A DNA stretch of 49,825 nucleotides from Heterostelium multicystogenum (lineage: Eukaryota; Evosea; Eumycetozoa; Acytosteliales; Acytosteliaceae): positions 1-49,825 of the forward strand of contig RCNN01000214.1 of assembly GCA_003667245.1 (NCBI GenBank), read 5' to 3'. Under the pieces are notes generated by a model. It ran no database searches and was not told the DNA's origin. It was given only the letters and a program-made list of their open reading frames with translations. Shown one piece after another: positions 47,642 to 49,825 of the stretch. Each line of letters begins with the position of its first letter. The first letter of the stretch is position 1. The position numbers were made by a program, and so were the translations under genes.

Positions 47642-49099
47642 ATGGATAGCATTGAAGTAACAAATAATGAAGGTGTAGCTATAACTACTACTTCGACATC
47701 AACAGAACTAAATACTAATACCACCTCTACAACACCAAAATAAATAATCATAGTAATGGCAAAAGAAAAGATAAACAGCAGTGAGCAACGAAAATATAAA
47801 TAAGAAGCAAAAAAGTAATAATACAAATAACAACAACAATAGCAATATATTAATAATATAATTAAGAATAAGAATATTAATAGAAATAATAATAATAACA
47901 ATAGCAATAATAGGAAGAATAATAATAATAAAGTTGATCTTAATTTATGGAAACTATAGAGGATATTATAAATTATAGAAGTATAAAGAAGCAAGAGGAT
48001 CCTAGACCTTGCATTTTTAACAAAAAGACCTTTTCTATCAAAAGGATTGTTTGATATTGGCTGTAACAGTGGTATGATTACTTTGAAAATAGGTAAGTAC
48101 AGAATACACAATTTTTTTTAATTATCTAAACAGAAAAAGTATTAATATTGCATTACATTTTAAAAATTATAAGCATCAGAGTACGAATGCCATCACATCG
48201 AAAGGTATTGATATTGATCATCAACTAATCTCAGACGCTGTTAAGAATCTTAAATCTTTGCAAACTCACTTGCAAAAGAGAAGAATAAGAAGTCTACAAC
48301 AACATCCACAACAACTGCAAGCTACAAACAAAGATCAAACTGTCACATCTACAAAAGTAGATGAGGTATCAAACAAATCAGAGAGTACAGTAGATGAAAA
48401 CTCAACTACCACACCAGCAAATACAGCTACAAACAGCAGTAACAAACAAAGATGAAACAGTAACTTCTACAAGTGTAGATGGAGTATCAAATAAATCAGA
48501 GAGTACAGGTGATTGAAAAGTCAATTACAACAACTACAAAAACAATACAAATGTCGACAATGATGATGAAGATTTTATACTATATCATTTTAAATATATG
48601 AAAACACCAATTATCAAAGAGAACAAATTCCTGAGCATATATCTTTTCATTCACCCATAACTTTATGTCGGATTCATCATTCGATAAAGAAAATAGCTAC
48701 GATGTAATATTGGCACTAAGCATAACCAAGTGGATACACCTAAACTGGGGAGATGAAGGTCTAAAGAATTTCTTTAAAGAAAATATATAAAATGCTGAAA
48801 CCAGGTGGAATTTCTTGTTGGAGCCACAGGAGGTCAAAGGATACTACCGAAGAAAGAATCTGTCAGAGGTAATTATTAAGTTTTAAAATGGATACTAATA
48901 GGAATACTAATATTTATTTTAATCATTCTTCTTTAAAGACAATGGCAAAGCATTAATAGCGAGATCAAATTAAAGCCAAATTCGTTTGTAGAATATTTGA
49001 CCAAATGATATTGGATTCAAGTTGGTTGATTCATCTCAGCCACAGTCAGAGACGTTGGCCAAAGATTCAAAAGAGTTTATTTACAAACTAGCCAAATAA
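47642..49099 (+). CDS. Bin3/MEPCE-type RNA methylphosphate capping enzyme
   Basis: Bin3-family enzymes put a methyl group on the gamma-phosphate of an RNA polymerase III transcript (7SK in animals, U6 in some others). The family order is clear. First is a variable Asn/Thr-rich N-terminus (from ATG 47642). Then YGNYRGYYK and EDPRL lead to the SAM motif [12 protein letters not shown] (48052-48090), next comes [12 protein letters not shown], and [20 protein letters not shown] with GLKNFF (48690-48780) is the signature of the family. It is followed by [30 protein letters not shown] and the end FIYKLAK*. A long low-complexity loop with a direct repeat sits between GIDID and YDVIL. Introns: one starting 48093 and one starting near 48869. 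Frames break near 47740, 47800, 47970, 48010, 48455, 48510, 48640 and 48785. The RNA target here is unknown. Confidence 0.88.
48324..48532 (+). repeat. Imperfect direct repeat, two copies of about 90 bases
   Basis: Copy 1 at about 48324-48413 and copy 2 at about 48441-48532 share most bases and encode (K)[19 protein letters not shown]. They lie in the low-complexity loop of the Bin3 gene. Copy 2 has one extra base (ACAGGTGAT), which shifts the frame. Confidence 0.8.
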
Positions 49100-49230
49100 A
49101 TAAACAAGATATCAGTGAATAGATGAGTTTATTTTGAAATTTCAAAGACGTATAAATGGTCGTTTTAAAATATTGGAGTTTGGCTTGGTTGTATTGTACC
49201 CATCATTCTTGTGTTACATATTTGGTAATA

Positions 49231-49825
49231 TTACTTAATACTAGTATTGAGTATCAATGATTCATTGCCAAGTGTTGTAGTGCGTTTGTGTGTTGTCTTG
49301 TCTCGTATCGGTCGTTTTTGGGGTGGTGGAGGTGGTGGGAAGTCAAACATTGGTGGTGGAGGAGGTGGGAAATTGTTGGATGGTGGAGGAGGTGGGAAGT
49401 CAAACGAGGGTGGTGGGGGTGGTGGGAAGTCAAATGATGCAGGTGGAGGTGGTGGAAGATCAAAGTTGGAGGGTGGGGGTGGTGGGAAGCTGTTAGATGG
49501 GGCAAGGGCACCTGGTCTAGTTGGGATGTTTGGACGACTTGAGGTGGTGGAACGGCTGGTACGTCGAGTCCAGCAGGTGAGGTGGTGCGACGGAAGCACG
49601 CTTGCTTGCAGCTGGTGGTGGTGGAGTTTGGTATGGTGGGTGAGTATTGTGTGGTTGATGTTGTTGCGATGAGGAGAGTGGTGGTGTGGAAGAGATTGGT
49701 GGAGTTGATGGTGCTGAGGATGAGTGACTGGTGAGACAATCCATTGCTAGCAGCAATACCGTCCGCACAATAGAATAGGCAACTTGCTTTCTGACGAATT
49801 TGGGTGGGGCTTTGATGTCGTCGAT
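49231..49825 (-). CDS. 3' part of a proline-rich protein, probably Abi-like (SCAR complex)
   Basis: This is a partial gene cut by the right edge. At the edge the minus strand reads IDDIKAPPKFVRKQVAYSI, which fits the Abi pattern K-P-x-x-[FY]-[IV]-R-K-x-x-x-Y-[ST]-[IVL] that follows the WAVE-binding helices. A Ser/Thr/Gln-rich part comes next, then seven or so tandem proline runs separated by FDF, FDL or NNF (SFDFPPPPP), ending with basic residues (KRPIRDKTTHKRTT). Abi is a subunit of the SCAR/WAVE complex that drives Arp2/3 actin assembly. Formin FH1 or WASP are alternatives; no FH2 or WH2 is visible. Two or three frameshifts interrupt it (near 49560, 49600 and 49755). Confidence 0.55.

Noticed and set aside
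47605..48111. 168-codon minus-strand frame with Leu/Tyr/Ile runs, like a membrane protein
   Set aside because: It is the antisense of the Asn-rich 5' part of the Bin3 gene; AAT/AAC tracts read backwards give false hydrophobic runs.
1104..49099. Functional cluster of RNA-processing genes (SLU7, SF3B1, Bin3)
   Set aside because: They are spread over 48 kb among unrelated genes, with no shared promoter or operon-like spacing; chance is adequate.
49247..49672. Gly-rich plus-strand frame with GGGGG runs
   Set aside because: It is the complement of the proline codons of the Abi-like gene; the minus strand has the coherent protein pattern.

Overview
The window looks like chromosomal DNA of a dictyostelid social amoeba (Amoebozoa). 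The evidence is AT-rich intergenic DNA, short (about 40-120 nt) AT-rich GT-AG introns, Asn/Gln/Thr/Ser homopolymer tracts in proteins, an FNIP-repeat gene (a family expanded in dictyostelids) and closest remembered similarity of the housekeeping genes to Dictyostelium. Exons are less AT-rich than I would expect for D. discoideum, so a species outside the D. discoideum group is likely. This is inference; no search was possible.

Layout, left to right: a small unknown protein (370-663, +); splicing factor SLU7 (1104-2785, +); a DH-PH RhoGEF (3650-6030, +); a degenerate Arf-like GTPase (6258-6858, -); a PH plus long coiled-coil protein (7120-11285, -); a candidate BRCT protein with Asn/Gln tracts (11853-14159, -); SF3B1 (14587-17660, +); UBR7 (17764-19241, +); a large type I membrane protein (19396-22663, -); gamma-COP (24378-27532, +); a doubtful small ORF (28340-28534, +); a GNAT acetyltransferase (29716-30420, -); a very large BRCT-WGR-PARP-nucleotidyltransferase-ankyrin-FG protein (31091-36389, +); a mitochondrial-type Der/EngA double GTPase with a large acidic insert (36403-38875, -); a Ulp1/SENP SUMO protease (39139-41844, +); eIF2B epsilon (42052-44472, -); an FNIP-repeat protein (44779-46504, -); a Bin3/MEPCE RNA methylphosphate capping enzyme (47642-49099, +); and the 3' part of a proline-rich, probably Abi-like protein (49231-right edge, -).

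Most genes are housekeeping: spliceosome (SLU7, SF3B1), snRNA capping, COPI coat, translation initiation, organellar ribosome assembly, SUMO and ubiquitin pathways, actin and small-GTPase signalling. Nothing shows that they form a co-regulated cluster. Many conserved reading frames are broken by single-base indels. The ones I examined closely lie mostly in homopolymer runs, and the expected protein resumes at once in another frame, so I read them as assembly errors and give gene spans across the breaks. The strongest candidate for something unusual is the PARP fusion, which carries a second nucleotide-handling domain (a polymerase-beta-type nucleotidyltransferase motif) behind the ADP-ribosyltransferase domain.
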